This document shows positions 15,516 through 23,266 of a DNA stretch of 23,266 bases, piece by piece; positions within the stretch are counted from its first letter, which is position 1; the number at the start of each line of letters is the position of its first letter. Source of the stretch: CALROG01 sp943369755 (GTDB taxonomy: Bacteria; Pseudomonadota; Gammaproteobacteria; Burkholderiales; Burkholderiaceae_C); contig CALROG020000049.1 in assembly GCA_943369755.1 (NCBI GenBank), positions 1 to 23,266 on the forward strand. The letters are read 5' to 3'. The notes beneath the pieces were generated by a model. That model saw only the letters and a program-made list of their open reading frames with translations. It ran no database searches and was not told where the DNA came from. The position numbers were made by a program, and so were the translations under genes.

Positions 15516-17846
15516 CTATTCGGCGCGCGACGGCACCAGGATTTCGCGCTGCCCGCTGCCGCTCATGGCACTCACCAGACCGGCCTTTTCCATATCTTCC
15601 ACCAACCGCGCCGCCCGGTTGTAGCCAATCTTGAGGTGGCGTTGCACCAGCGAGATGCTGGCCTTCTTGTTCTTCAGCACAACCTCCACCGCCTGGTCAT
15701 ACATCGGGTCTTTTTCACCCCCCGCCTCGCCCAGCAAGTCGCCGTCTTCGCCATCGACCGTGCCCCCTTCGAGCACGCCCTCGATGTAATTGGGCTCGCC
15801 ACCCTGCTCTTTCAGGTAGGCCACCACGCGGTGGACTTCCTCGTCGCTGACAAAGGCACCGTGCACGCGGATGGGCAGTCCGGTGCCGCTGGGCATGTAC
15901 AGCATGTCGCCCATGCCCAGCAGTGCCTCGGCCCCCATCTGGTCAAGAATGGTGCGGCTGTCGATCTTGCTGCTGACCTGGAACGCGATGCGGGTCGGAA
16001 TGTTGGCCTTGATCAGGCCGGTAATCACGTCCACGCTGGGGCGCTGGGTGGCCAGAATCAAATGGATGCCGGCGGCACGGGCCTTTTGCGCCAGCCGGGC
16101 GATGAGCTCTTCGATCTTCTTGCCCACCACCATCATCAGGTCGGCCAGTTCGTCGATCACCACCACAATGTGCGGCAGCCGCTCCAGCGGCTCAGGCGCA
16201 TCGGGCGTGAGGCTGAAGGGGTTGTAGATGAACTGCTCTTTGGCTTTGGCTTCGTCAATCTTGTGGTTGTAGCCCGCCAGGTTGCGCACACCGAGTTTGC
16301 TCAACAGCTTGTAGCGCCGCTCCATTTCAGCCACGCACCAGTTCAGGCCGTGCGCGGCCTGGCGCATGTCAGTGACCACAGGGGCCAGCAAATGCGGAAT
16401 GCCCTCGTAGACGCTCATCTCCAGCATCTTGGGGTCGATCATCAGCAAGCGCACATCGCGCGCCTCGGCCTTGTACAGCAGGCTCAAAATCATCGCGTTG
16501 ATGCCCACCGACTTGCCCGAGCCGGTGGTACCGGCCACCAGCACATGCGGCATCTTGGCCAGATCCGCCACCACCGGGTTGCCAATGATGTCTTTGCCCA
16601 GGCCCATGGTCAGCAGTGACTTGCCCTCGTTGTAAACCTGCGAACCCAGAATTTCACTCAGGCGGATGCTCTGGCGCTTGGCGTTGGGCAACTCCAGCGC
16701 CATGAAGTTCTTGCCCGGAATGGTCTCGACCACGCGGATCGACACCAGGCTGAGCGAGCGCGCCAGGTCTTTGGCAAGGCCGACAATCTGCGAGCCCTTG
16801 ACGCCGGTGGCGGGCTCAATTTCGTAGCGGGTGATCACCGGGCCGGGCTGGGCCAGCACCACCCGCACCTCAACCCCGAAGTCCTTGAGCTTCTTCTCGA
16901 TCATCCGGCTGGTCATCTCCAGTGTTTCGGATGCCACGGTTTCCTGCTTGCCCTGCGGGCCGTCCAGCAAATCGACTTGGGGCAGCTTGCTGTCGGGCAG
17001 CTCGGTGAACAGGGGCTTTTGCCGCTCCTTGGCCACCCGTTCGCTGCGCGGCACGTCCACCAGCACCGGCTCGATCATTACCGGTGCCGGGTGGTGTTCT
17101 TCAATCTCGATGCGCTCCTCCATCAGGATTTCTTCGCGCTGGCGGGCGGCTATCTGGCCCACCGCAAGGTCTTCGGCCATTTCCCGCTTCTCGCGGCGCG
17201 ACTCGATGAAGCTGTCAATCACCGCGCCAATGCGTTCTGCCACCTGGCTCCAGGAAAACCGGAACACCAGGGCCGCACCCAGCACGGCGAAGGCAATAAA
17301 CACCAGGCCAGAGCCGGTAAAGCCCAGCCACTGGACACCGGTGGGGCCGGTGAGGTAGCCCAGTGCGCCGCCCGCGTGCCCCGGCAAGCGCGGCTCAAAC
17401 CGGTAAAGCCGCGACCATTCAAGCGCCGTGCTGGCCAGCAGCAACACCCCCAGCCCCAGCCAGAAGGCCAGCCTTGAGCGGCTGAAGCGCGCTGCACCAG
17501 CAGGCGCAGGCACGGGCTGCTCGTGGCGCATCCAGCGCGCCAGCGTGGCCAGCCAGGCGCGCACAGCCGCCGCAAAACACCACCAGACGGAGAATCCGAG
17601 CGTGAAATAGCTCAGGTCGGCCAGCCAGGCCCCGAGCCGCCCGCCCCAGTTGCGCACTGCGCCGCCGCTGCCCGAGGTGGACCAGGCGGCGTCCAGCGCC
17701 GAATGGCTGGCCAGCGCCAGCAGCCAGAACATCAAGCCCACCAGACCGAGCACCATGGCAATCTCATGGGCAAAACGGCCAGCGCCCAAGCGCTGCGCGG
17801 AGGCGTCAGCGCCTGGCTTGTTCAGGGTGTTGAGCGAGTAAGTCAT
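15516..17846 (-). CDS. ftsK: DNA translocase FtsK
   Basis: FtsK couples septum formation to chromosome segregation, pumping DNA toward dif. The 776-residue protein has about four N-terminal membrane helices (near 30-47, 80-102, 126-142, 172-197), a short charged linker (~200-300), and the alpha/beta motor. The motor has Walker A GTTGSGKS at 439-446 and Walker B VVVIDELADLMM. The gamma winged-helix domain that reads KOPS is at 711-776 (ISLVQRHLKIGYNRAARLVE). The linker is far shorter than in E. coli FtsK, as is usual for SpoIIIE-sized homologues. ATG 17846 has a weak ribosome site. It is first of ftsK-lolA-rarA. Confidence 0.95.
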   Translation of the reverse strand: MTYSLNTLNKPGADASAQRLGAGRFAHEIAMVLGLVGLMFWLLALASHSALDAAWSTSGSGGAVRNWGGRLGAWLADLSYFTLGFSVWWCFAAAVRAWLATLARWMRHEQPVPAPAGAARFSRSRLAFWLGLGVLLLASTALEWSRLYRFEPRLPGHAGGALGYLTGPTGVQWLGFTGSGLVFIAFAVLGAALVFRFSWSQVAERIGAVIDSFIESRREKREMAEDLAVGQIAARQREEILMEERIEIEEHHPAPVMIEPVLVDVPRSERVAKERQKPLFTELPDSKLPQVDLLDGPQGKQETVASETLEMTSRMIEKKLKDFGVEVRVVLAQPGPVITRYEIEPATGVKGSQIVGLAKDLARSLSLVSIRVVETIPGKNFMALELPNAKRQSIRLSEILGSQVYNEGKSLLTMGLGKDIIGNPVVADLAKMPHVLVAGTTGSGKSVGINAMILSLLYKAEARDVRLLMIDPKMLEMSVYEGIPHLLAPVVTDMRQAAHGLNWCVAEMERRYKLLSKLGVRNLAGYNHKIDEAKAKEQFIYNPFSLTPDAPEPLERLPHIVVVIDELADLMMVVGKKIEELIARLAQKARAAGIHLILATQRPSVDVITGLIKANIPTRIAFQVSSKIDSRTILDQMGAEALLGMGDMLYMPSGTGLPIRVHGAFVSDEEVHRVVAYLKEQGGEPNYIEGVLEGGTVDGEDGDLLGEAGGEKDPMYDQAVEVVLKNKKASISLVQRHLKIGYNRAARLVEDMEKAGLVSAMSGSGQREILVPSRAE

Positions 17847-17898
17847 TCGAGGCTGCCAAGCTTAACGCAGGCCACTGCCCCGACGCCGCGACAGCGGC

Positions 17899-18573
17899 TC
17901 AGCCGAGCGTGGTCAGACGGTCTTTGATCAGCATGGAGCCGTCGGCGCGGGTCTCGATGAAGCCACGGTCTTCAAGGTCTTTCATCACCCGGCTGACCAT
18001 TTCGCGCGAGGCACCGACCATCTTGGCGATGTCCTGGCGCGAAATCTTGTCGCGAATGGTCATGTCGCCATCACGGTCGGGCACGGCAAATTCGAGCAAG
18101 GCACGGGCCACCCGACCGTACACATCCATCAGGGCCAAAGACTCGATCTTGCGGTCGGCCTGGCGCAGGCGTTGCACCAGCCCCTTCATGATGGCGTAGG
18201 CCATCGAGCTGTTCTCGGGCAGGCAGCGGGCAAATTCAGTGCGGCCCAGCACCAGCATGTCGGTTTGCACCTCGGCGCGGCAAGTGGCCGAATGCGGCTC
18301 GTTGTCGATCAGGCTCATCTCACCGATGTAGTCACCCGGTTGCAGCGTGGCCAGAATCACCTCGCGCCCGCGCTTGTCAGACGTCACTACCCGGACCCGC
18401 CCGGTGAGGATGATGAACAGCGTGTTGGACTTTTCGCCCTGGCCGACGACGGCTTCGCCGCGCTTGAACCGGCGTTTGACCACCGCGGCGGCCACCGCCT
18501 CCGCCTGCACCGAAGTCAGCAGCGCGAACAGCGGCACCCGGCGAATCAGTTCAAGGTTGGAAAGCATCGACAT
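17899..18573 (-). CDS. Crp/Fnr-family transcriptional regulator
   Basis: A 224-residue regulator from ATG 18573, chosen for the GAAGGGA 8-14 bases upstream; a TTG at 18579 sits too close to that site. Residues ~10-125 form a cyclic-nucleotide-binding-like beta barrel with PGDYIGEMSLIDNEPHSAT at 79-97. Residues ~126-146 form the dimer helix. A winged helix-turn-helix follows, with KISRQDIAKMVGASREMVSR at 176-195. The E-x-x-SR recognition-helix pattern is that of Crp-type proteins. There is no N-terminal cysteine cluster, so it is not an oxygen-sensing FNR. It is upstream of ftsK on the same strand (52-bp gap) and divergent from trxB across 156 bp. The ligand is unknown. Confidence 0.88.
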   Translation of the reverse strand: MSMLSNLELIRRVPLFALLTSVQAEAVAAAVVKRRFKRGEAVVGQGEKSNTLFIILTGRVRVVTSDKRGREVILATLQPGDYIGEMSLIDNEPHSATCRAEVQTDMLVLGRTEFARCLPENSSMAYAIMKGLVQRLRQADRKIESLALMDVYGRVARALLEFAVPDRDGDMTIRDKISRQDIAKMVGASREMVSRVMKDLEDRGFIETRADGSMLIKDRLTTLG

Positions 18574-18729
18574 TCTCAAATCCCTTCAGGGCCGACCCGG
18601 TTCGATGGGTTCTTACAATCAGGTTGGTTGAAATAGCCAAGCAGCAGGCGGCCTCATGCAGCTTGATACTTGTTCCTTGCCCCCAAACTGTACACCGAGC
18701 TGTGGCTTTCGCCATAGAAGGTAACCACG

Positions 18730-19689
18730 ATGTCCAATTCAAAGTCAAAGCACGCCAGAGTTCTGATTCTTGGCTCCGGCCCGGCCGGCTATACCGCTGC
18801 GGTGTACGCCGCGCGGGCCAACCTCAACCCGGTTCTGGTAACTGGCATTGCCCAGGGTGGCCAGCTCATGACCACTACCGAGGTGGACAACTGGCCGGCA
18901 GACGTGCACGGCGTGCAGGGGCCCGAGCTGATGCAGCGCTTTTTGGAACACGCCGAGCGTTTCAAGACCGAAATCATCTTTGACCACATCAGCGCCGTCG
19001 ATTTCAGCAAGCGCCCGTTCACGCTCAAGGGCGACAGCGGCGAGTACAGCTGCGACTCACTGATCATTGCCACCGGTGCCTCCGCCAAGTATTTGGGTCT
19101 GCCGTCTGAAACCGCCTTCATGGGCCGGGGCGTCAGTGGCTGCGCCACCTGCGACGGCTTCTTCTACCGCGACCAGGTCTGTTGCGTTATTGGCGGGGGC
19201 AACACCGCCGTGGAGGAAGCGCTGTACCTGTCCAACATCGCCCGCAAGGTGTACCTGGTTCACCGGCGCGACAAGTTCAAGGCCGAGCCCATCCTGATCG
19301 ACAAGATCCATGAAAAGGTAAAAGCCGGCAAGATTGAACTCAAGCTGTTCCAGACCCTGGACGAAGTTCTGGGCGACGCGTCCGGGGTGACCGGCGTGCG
19401 CCTGAAGAGCACCCAGACCGGCGCGACCGAAGACCTGGAACTCAAGGGTTGCTTTATCGCCATTGGCCACGCGCCCAACACCGAAATTTTCAATGGCCAA
19501 CTGACCATGGAAAACGGCTACATCGTCACCCAAAGCGGCCTGAAAGGCTTTGCCACACAAACCAGCGTGCCCGGCGTGTTTGCCGCCGGTGACGTGCAAG
19601 ACCATGTGTACCGCCAGGCCATCACCAGCGCCGGCACCGGCTGCATGGCCGCGCTGGACGCCCAGCGGTTCCTCGAACAGCAGGAGTAA
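18730..19689 (+). CDS. trxB: Thioredoxin reductase
   Basis: Uses NADPH to reduce thioredoxin through FAD and a redox disulphide. The 319-residue length is typical. The FAD loop is GSGPAGYTAAVYAARA at 15-30, the redox pair Cys138-Ala-Thr-Cys141 (CATCDGFF), the NADPH loop GGGNTAVEEA at 155-164 and the C-terminal FAD motif GVFAAGDVQD. ATG 18730 follows AAGGT. A ~83-bp repeat begins 8 bases after its stop codon. Confidence 0.96.
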   Translation: MSNSKSKHARVLILGSGPAGYTAAVYAARANLNPVLVTGIAQGGQLMTTTEVDNWPADVHGVQGPELMQRFLEHAERFKTEIIFDHISAVDFSKRPFTLKGDSGEYSCDSLIIATGASAKYLGLPSETAFMGRGVSGCATCDGFFYRDQVCCVIGGGNTAVEEALYLSNIARKVYLVHRRDKFKAEPILIDKIHEKVKAGKIELKLFQTLDEVLGDASGVTGVRLKSTQTGATEDLELKGCFIAIGHAPNTEIFNGQLTMENGYIVTQSGLKGFATQTSVPGVFAAGDVQDHVYRQAITSAGTGCMAALDAQRFLEQQE

Positions 19690-19697
19690 TTGGACTA

Positions 19698-19780
19698 CCC
19701 CCCGAAGCGGCCTGGCGGCCGCCTCGCCCCCAGGGGGCGCCATCAGCGGCCCGGCCAAGCCGGTTCCGCGATGGCCCTGG
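19698..19780 (+). repeat. ~83-bp GC-rich repeat, copy A (after trxB)
   Basis: Starts CCCCCCGAAGCGGCC and ends near GCGATGGCCCTGG. It contains several self-complementary blocks (GGCCTGGCGGCC, CCCCCAGGGGG, CCGGCCAAGCCGG), so it can fold into consecutive stems. About 75 of 83 positions match copy B at 20324, in the same orientation. Confidence 0.9.
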
Positions 19781-19804
19781 CAAAAGTCCGTCTCGCGCTA
19801 TAAT
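19777..19804 (+). promoter_or_regulatory. Sigma-70-type promoter for rpmB-rpmG
   Basis: A perfect -10 TATAAT at 19799-19804 with CTGGCA at 19777-19782 as -35 and a 16-bp spacer. The first part of the -35 box is the end of repeat copy A. Confidence 0.7.
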
Positions 19805-19810
19805 CGCAGG

Positions 19811-19897
19811 CTTCGCCGGATTTTCCGGCCGGTTACCGCCCCCGTCAGGGCGAGGTGAGGCCCTCACGTGAGTGACGGCCGGTTTCAAGGAGTGCTT
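19811..19897 (+). promoter_or_regulatory. Leader of the rpmB-rpmG mRNA with paired elements
   Basis: A leader of about 85 bases between the predicted start of transcription and rpmB. It holds the perfect palindrome CTCACGTGAG at 19863-19872, GTGAGG able to pair with CCTCAC, and CGGCCGGTT twice (19826-19834 and 19876-19884). AAGGAG precedes the rpmB ATG. The structure could serve autoregulation by a ribosomal protein, but this is inference; no known motif is recognised. Confidence 0.4.
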
Positions 19898-20131
19898 ATG
19901 GCACGCGTCTGCGACATCACGGGCAAAGGCCCCATGGTCGGGAACAATGTTTCCCACGCCAACAACAAAACCAAGCGCCGGTTCCTGCCGAACCTGCAAT
20001 ACCGCCGTTTCTGGGTCGAGACTGAAAACCGCTGGGTTCGCCTGCGTGTTTCAAGCGCTGCGCTGCGCCTGATCGACAAGAACGGTATCGACGCCGTGCT
20101 CGCAGACCTGCGCGCACGCGGTCAAGCTTAA
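19898..20131 (+). CDS. rpmB: 50S ribosomal protein L28
   Basis: From ATG 19898 it has 77 residues (E. coli 78) and starts MARVCDITGKGPMVGNNVSH, the L28 signature, with RRFLPNLQYRRFW following. AAGGAG lies 6-7 bases upstream. A longer frame from ATG 19868 would add ten unrelated residues and is rejected. It is part of the large ribosomal subunit and co-transcribed with rpmG, 18 bp downstream. Confidence 0.97.
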   Translation: MARVCDITGKGPMVGNNVSHANNKTKRRFLPNLQYRRFWVETENRWVRLRVSSAALRLIDKNGIDAVLADLRARGQA

Positions 20132-20149
20132 AGCCCAAGGAGAACTACC

Positions 20150-20320
20150 ATGGCAAGCAAAGGCGGACGCGAAAAAATCAAGCTGGAATCCACTGCGGGT
20201 ACCGGCCACTTCTACACCACCAGCAAGAACAAGAAAACCATGCCCGAGAAAATGGCGATCATGAAGTTTGATCCCAAGGCTCGCAAGCACGTGCAGTACA
20301 AAGAAACCAAGCTGAAGTAA
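20150..20320 (+). CDS. rpmG: 50S ribosomal protein L33
   Basis: A 56-residue protein beginning MASKGGREKIKLESTAGTGH and containing FYTTSKNKKTMPEKM and FDPKARKHVQYKETKLK, the classic L33 pattern. It has no cysteine, so it is the zinc-independent (C-minus) form. ATG 20150 is preceded by AAGGAG. rpmB-rpmG is the usual proteobacterial pair. Confidence 0.97.
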   Translation: MASKGGREKIKLESTAGTGHFYTTSKNKKTMPEKMAIMKFDPKARKHVQYKETKLK

Positions 20321-20323
20321 TAG

Positions 20324-20405
20324 CCCCCCGAAGCGGCCTAGCGGCCGCCTCCCCCCAGGGGGTGCCATCTGCAGCCCGGCAAAGCCGGTTCTGCGATGGC
20401 ACTGG
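20324..20405 (+). repeat. ~83-bp GC-rich repeat, copy B (after rpmG)
   Basis: Near-identical to copy A at 19698, same orientation, with one 1-bp deletion and about seven substitutions. It starts 4 bases after the rpmG stop and is followed at once by the terminator. Confidence 0.9.
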
Positions 20406-20410
20406 AAGTA

Positions 20411-20437
20411 AAAAAGCCTCGCAATGCGAGGCTTTTT
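20411..20437. terminator. Bidirectional intrinsic terminator between rpmG and the desaturase
   Basis: AAAAAGCCTCGC, a 3-base AAT loop, and GCGAGGCTTTTT form a perfect 12-bp stem. A and T tracts on the two sides serve rpmG on the plus strand and the convergent desaturase gene on the minus strand. Confidence 0.92.
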
Positions 20438-20459
20438 CTATGGGCGTGCAGCCCGTGCG

Positions 20460-21674
20460 TCAAGCCCGGGCGGCGCGCAATTTCATGGAGAACTGTTGTA
20501 GCTGGGCAATGCCGCTTTCTTCGGCGCGGCGGCACCAGGCTTGCAGGTCTGCCGCGAGTTGCTCGCGCGAGTGGCTGGTGTTCAGCCACATCTGGCGCAG
20601 CTCCTCACGCATGGTCACCATCTTGTCGAGCACAGGGTGGGCGGCGCGGGCCTGGGCCAACGCGGGCAAGGCAGCGGCAGGCACCATCGCCACGTCGCGG
20701 TGCAGCCAGCGCTTGGCGGTCTTGAGCAATGCCACATCGCCTTGCCGGGCCTTGTGGGCTTGAATCTCAAGCTTGCAGGCGCGACGCATTTCCCGGGCAT
20801 AGCCGGCCATGACTTCATAGCGATTGGCAATCAAGGCTTCGAGCGTCTTTTCATCGGCCACGGGCTTGATGTCCCCTAGTTGCAGCTTGGGCGGCGTCTT
20901 CTTGACCTTGGCCCAGCCGATTTTTTGCATCATGCTGATGTACATCCAGCCGATGTCGAACTCATAGGGTTTGACCGAGAAACGGGCCGAAGTCGGGTAG
21001 GTATGGTGGTTGTTGTGCAGCTCTTCGCCGCCAATGATGATGCCCCAGATGCTCACATTGGTGCTGGCGTCTGGCGACTCAAAGTTGCGGTAACCCCAGT
21101 AGTGGCCAATGCCGTTGATCACACCGGTGGCCATGACCGGAATCCAGGCCATTTGCACAGCCCAGACAGCCAGGCCGATGACACCGAACAGCGCCAGGTT
21201 GATGATCAGCATCAGGCCCACGCCCTGCCACGAAAAACGGGTGTACAGGTTGCGCTCGATCCAGTCGTCTGGCGTTCCGTAACCGTACTTGGCCATGGTT
21301 TCCATGTTCTTGGACTCGGCGCGGTACAGCTCGGTGCCTTCCAGCAGCAGCTTCTTGAGGCCCCGGGTCTGCGGGCTGTGCGGGTCGTCCTCGGTCTCGA
21401 CCTTGGCGTGGTGCTTGCGGTGGATTGCCACGAACTCCTTGGTCACCATGCCGGTGCCAAGCCACAGCCACAGGCGGAAGAAGTGCGAGGGGATTGGGCC
21501 CAGCTCCAGCGCACGGTGCGACTGCGCCCGGTGCAAGAAGATGGTCACGCCCATGATGGTGAGGTGAGTGGTCACCAGCGTGTAAAGAACAATCTGCCAC
21601 CAGGTCAGGTTCAACAGGCCGTGGGCCAGCCACTCAATGGCCGCGTTCAGCACAGCCCAGTCAGGAATCAGCAT
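20460..21674 (-). CDS. Membrane fatty acid desaturase (acyl-CoA/acyl-lipid delta-9 type)
   Basis: A 404-residue di-iron membrane desaturase that introduces a cis double bond into acyl chains, adjusting membrane fluidity. The three histidine boxes are complete: HRAQSH at 48-53, HRKHH at 85-89 and HNNHH at 220-224, plus His191 in GHYWGYRNF. Hydrophobic helices flank them (near 25-47, 63-76, 150-185). The last ~120 residues form a soluble, partly helical tail (from about 285). ATG 21674 matches the hydrophobic start MLIPDWAVLNAAIEWLAHG. The electron donor is not in the window. It is convergent with rpmG and downstream of the RNA methyltransferase. Confidence 0.93.
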   Translation of the reverse strand: MLIPDWAVLNAAIEWLAHGLLNLTWWQIVLYTLVTTHLTIMGVTIFLHRAQSHRALELGPIPSHFFRLWLWLGTGMVTKEFVAIHRKHHAKVETEDDPHSPQTRGLKKLLLEGTELYRAESKNMETMAKYGYGTPDDWIERNLYTRFSWQGVGLMLIINLALFGVIGLAVWAVQMAWIPVMATGVINGIGHYWGYRNFESPDASTNVSIWGIIIGGEELHNNHHTYPTSARFSVKPYEFDIGWMYISMMQKIGWAKVKKTPPKLQLGDIKPVADEKTLEALIANRYEVMAGYAREMRRACKLEIQAHKARQGDVALLKTAKRWLHRDVAMVPAAALPALAQARAAHPVLDKMVTMREELRQMWLNTSHSREQLAADLQAWCRRAEESGIAQLQQFSMKLRAARA

Positions 21675-21704
21675 GGGAAAACATCTCTTTCAAAAAGCCA
21701 CAAC

Positions 21705-21722
21705 GCCACTTTGGGGCGTTTA
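21705..21722 (-). promoter_or_regulatory. Hairpin in the leader region of the desaturase gene
   Basis: AACGCC and GGCGTT arms (6 bp) with a 7-nt loop lie about 30 bases before the desaturase ATG. On the minus strand a short T run follows a few bases later (GGCTTTTT). It could terminate read-through from the upstream methyltransferase gene or act in the leader. Confidence 0.35.
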
Positions 21723-21815
21723 CGACAAGAGCAAGCATTCTAAAGCTCGCCCCCTTGTATAAGTTGTGCATAACCTGTGTATGACTGCAAATAACGCCAA
21801 CTTGCCTGATTTGCA

Positions 21816-23099
21816 TCAGTTCCGCGTCCATGCGGCGGCGAAAAAGCCGTCGGTGGCATGGCGATGCGGCCAGAGCCGAAGGTAATCGGTGCCCGATTCG
21901 CCACCGCTGCACAGGCTGGCCGCCCCCTCGACCTTCAACTGAGACAAGATTTCGCCCACCTGCAGCGGCGTGAAGTCCTGGTTTGCGGCGCTGAAAGCCG
22001 TGGCAATGCCCTCGTTTTCCTCGGGCAACAGGCTGCAGGTGGCGTAGACCAGCCGGCCGCCGGGCTTGAGCAGGCGGGCCGCACTTTGCAAAATAGCCGT
22101 CTGCTTGGCCACCAGCTCTTGCACCGATTGGGGCGACTGGCGCCACTTCAAATCGGGGTTGCGGCGCAGCGTGCCAAGGCCCGAGCAGGGCGCGTCCACC
22201 AGCACGCGGTCAATCTTGCCGGCCAGGCGTTTGATGCGGTCGTCGCGCTCATGCGCAATGGCGGCGGGGTGCACATTTGACAAGCCACTGCGCGCCAGCC
22301 GTGGCTTGAGCGCGTCCAGCCGGTGGCCCGAGGTGTCAAACGCATACAGCCGCCCGGTATTGCGCATGCCGGCACCAATCGCCAGGGTCTTGCCACCGGC
22401 ACCGGCGCAAAAGTCCACCACCATTTCGCCGCGTTTGGCGTCCAGCAGCAAGGCCAGCAGTTGCGAGCCTTCGTCCTGCACCTCAATCGCACCGCGCGTA
22501 AAGGCATCAAGCTTGGCCAGCGGCGGCTTGCCCTCAATCCGCAAGCCCCAGGGCGAATACGGTGTGGCCACCGCCGCAATACCGGCTTTGGCCAGCTCTT
22601 TCTGCACATCGGCGCGCTTGGCTGAAAGTGCATTGACGCGCAAGTCAAGCGGCGCGCTCTGGCTTAGCGCATCAACCAGCGGCCAGAAACCGCCCGTTGG
22701 GGTGCTGCCCAACTGGTCTTTGAGCGGCTGCACCAGCCATTCAGGCAGGTTGTGGCGATGCCGCTCCATCAGGTCCGCCGGGTTGATGCCGTCGCACTGG
22801 TCAAGCCAGTTCCTTTCTGACTCATTCAGCGCACTTTTAAGGAAGTCGCGCGGGCCGTGAAAGCCCAAAATGGCCAGTCGCCGCTCACGCGGGCCGCTGC
22901 CCGAAGGCGCGAAATGGTCAAACAGCAGCTTCTTGCGCAGCACGGTGTACACCGTCTCGGCCAGGGTGGCGCGCTCACGCGGCCCCAGTGAGCGGTGGTC
23001 GCGAAAGTAGCGCGACACCACGGCGTCAGCCGGGTGGTCAAATTTCAGGGTGAGCTGTACGAGCTCGGCACAGGCGTCGAGCAGGGCTTTAGGATGCAT
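21816..23099 (-). CDS. RsmB/NOP-family rRNA (cytosine-5) methyltransferase
   Basis: A 427-residue SAM-dependent RNA m5C methyltransferase of the RsmB/NOL1-NOP2-Sun group. Residues 1-~140 are a helical N-terminal region that may correspond to the NusB-like domain of RsmB. SAM motif I DFCAGAGGKT is at 229-238, motif IV DAPCSGLGT with Cys305, and motif VI YATCSLLPEEN with Cys355, the presumed nucleophile. The likely target is 16S rRNA. I start at ATG 23099 (MHPKALLDAC), where family similarity begins; an upstream ATG 23129 would add ten poor residues. The symbol is left open because betaproteobacteria often have a second family member besides the one next to fmt. Confidence 0.9.
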   Translation of the reverse strand: MHPKALLDACAELVQLTLKFDHPADAVVSRYFRDHRSLGPRERATLAETVYTVLRKKLLFDHFAPSGSGPRERRLAILGFHGPRDFLKSALNESERNWLDQCDGINPADLMERHRHNLPEWLVQPLKDQLGSTPTGGFWPLVDALSQSAPLDLRVNALSAKRADVQKELAKAGIAAVATPYSPWGLRIEGKPPLAKLDAFTRGAIEVQDEGSQLLALLLDAKRGEMVVDFCAGAGGKTLAIGAGMRNTGRLYAFDTSGHRLDALKPRLARSGLSNVHPAAIAHERDDRIKRLAGKIDRVLVDAPCSGLGTLRRNPDLKWRQSPQSVQELVAKQTAILQSAARLLKPGGRLVYATCSLLPEENEGIATAFSAANQDFTPLQVGEILSQLKVEGAASLCSGGESGTDYLRLWPHRHATDGFFAAAWTRN

Positions 23100-23158
23100 G
23101 ACCCCATTGTCCCACCTCACCCTTCCCACCCGAGTTGTCCCACCCGCCCCCGCCGCCC

Positions 23159-23266
23159 ATGACTGACACCGACCTGCCCCCGTTGATTGAAACCCCGCCT
23201 GGGCGCTACCGCCACTACAAAGGCATGCTGTACGAGGTGATCGGCAGCGTGCGCCACAGCGAAACG
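23159..23266 (+). CDS. DUF1653 domain protein, N-terminal part (runs off the window)
   Basis: ATG 23159 opens a 36-codon frame to the window end. PPGRYRHYKGMLYEVIGSVR followed by HSET is the start of the small DUF1653 domain, of unknown function. It is divergent from the RNA methyltransferase with a 59-bp gap. Confidence 0.8.
   Translation, partial: MTDTDLPPLIETPPGRYRHYKGMLYEVIGSVRHSET

Noticed and set aside
15636..16619. Plus-strand open frame (327 codons) opposite ftsK
   Set aside because: It is antisense to the FtsK motor domain, and a continuous frame is expected from codon bias.
21765..21773. TGTGCATAA, resembling a DnaA box
   Set aside because: It is a single site with no AT-rich unwinding region, no clustered boxes and no dnaA/repA nearby, so chance is the simplest explanation.

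Overview
The window looks like chromosomal DNA of a betaproteobacterium, most likely a Comamonadaceae member of the Rhodoferax/Polaromonas/Acidovorax type. This rests on the GC-rich codon use, the ftsK-lolA-rarA cluster next to trxB, a LivFGMH ABC transporter, a remnant of a Bug/TctC binding protein, and two dispersed repeat families that I recall from such genomes. The genus is inference. I found no tRNA, rRNA, CRISPR array, transposase or phage gene.

Left part (1-6387): the 3' end of a large secreted or surface RTX-like protein built from four diverged tandem modules. It is followed, on the minus strand, by a nucleotide-sugar remnant: manC (intact), a shortened gmd-like gene that appears to join the first half of GDP-mannose 4,6-dehydratase to the tail of another epimerase/reductase, and a methyltransferase fused to a P-loop domain.

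Middle (6597-13373): a periplasmic HtrA-like protein that has lost two of three catalytic residues; a YeeZ-like SDR protein divergent from a 2Fe-2S/FAD/NAD(P)H reductase; a broken C-terminal fragment of a Bug/TctC solute-binding protein; and the minus-strand operon livH-livM-livG-livF for branched-chain amino acid (or related) uptake, with no livK in the window.

Right part (13559-23266): a tight minus-strand cell-cycle/envelope operon, ftsK-lolA-rarA, preceded by a Crp/Fnr-type regulator on the same strand. Divergent from that regulator is trxB. Then come the ribosomal protein genes rpmB-rpmG, bracketed by two ~83-bp near-identical repeats. A minus-strand fatty acid desaturase, an RsmB/NOP-type RNA m5C methyltransferase and the start of a DUF1653 gene complete the window.

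The most unusual signal is a dispersed ~50-bp repeat with a small conserved hairpin, present four times (4194, 7659, 14293, 15438). In two genes it supplies the final two leucines and the stop codon, in lolA it encodes most of the signal peptide, and in rarA it lies inside the reading frame. I see no obvious new defence or mobile system. The novelty is in repeat-driven gene remodelling, gene decay, and a few odd domain architectures.
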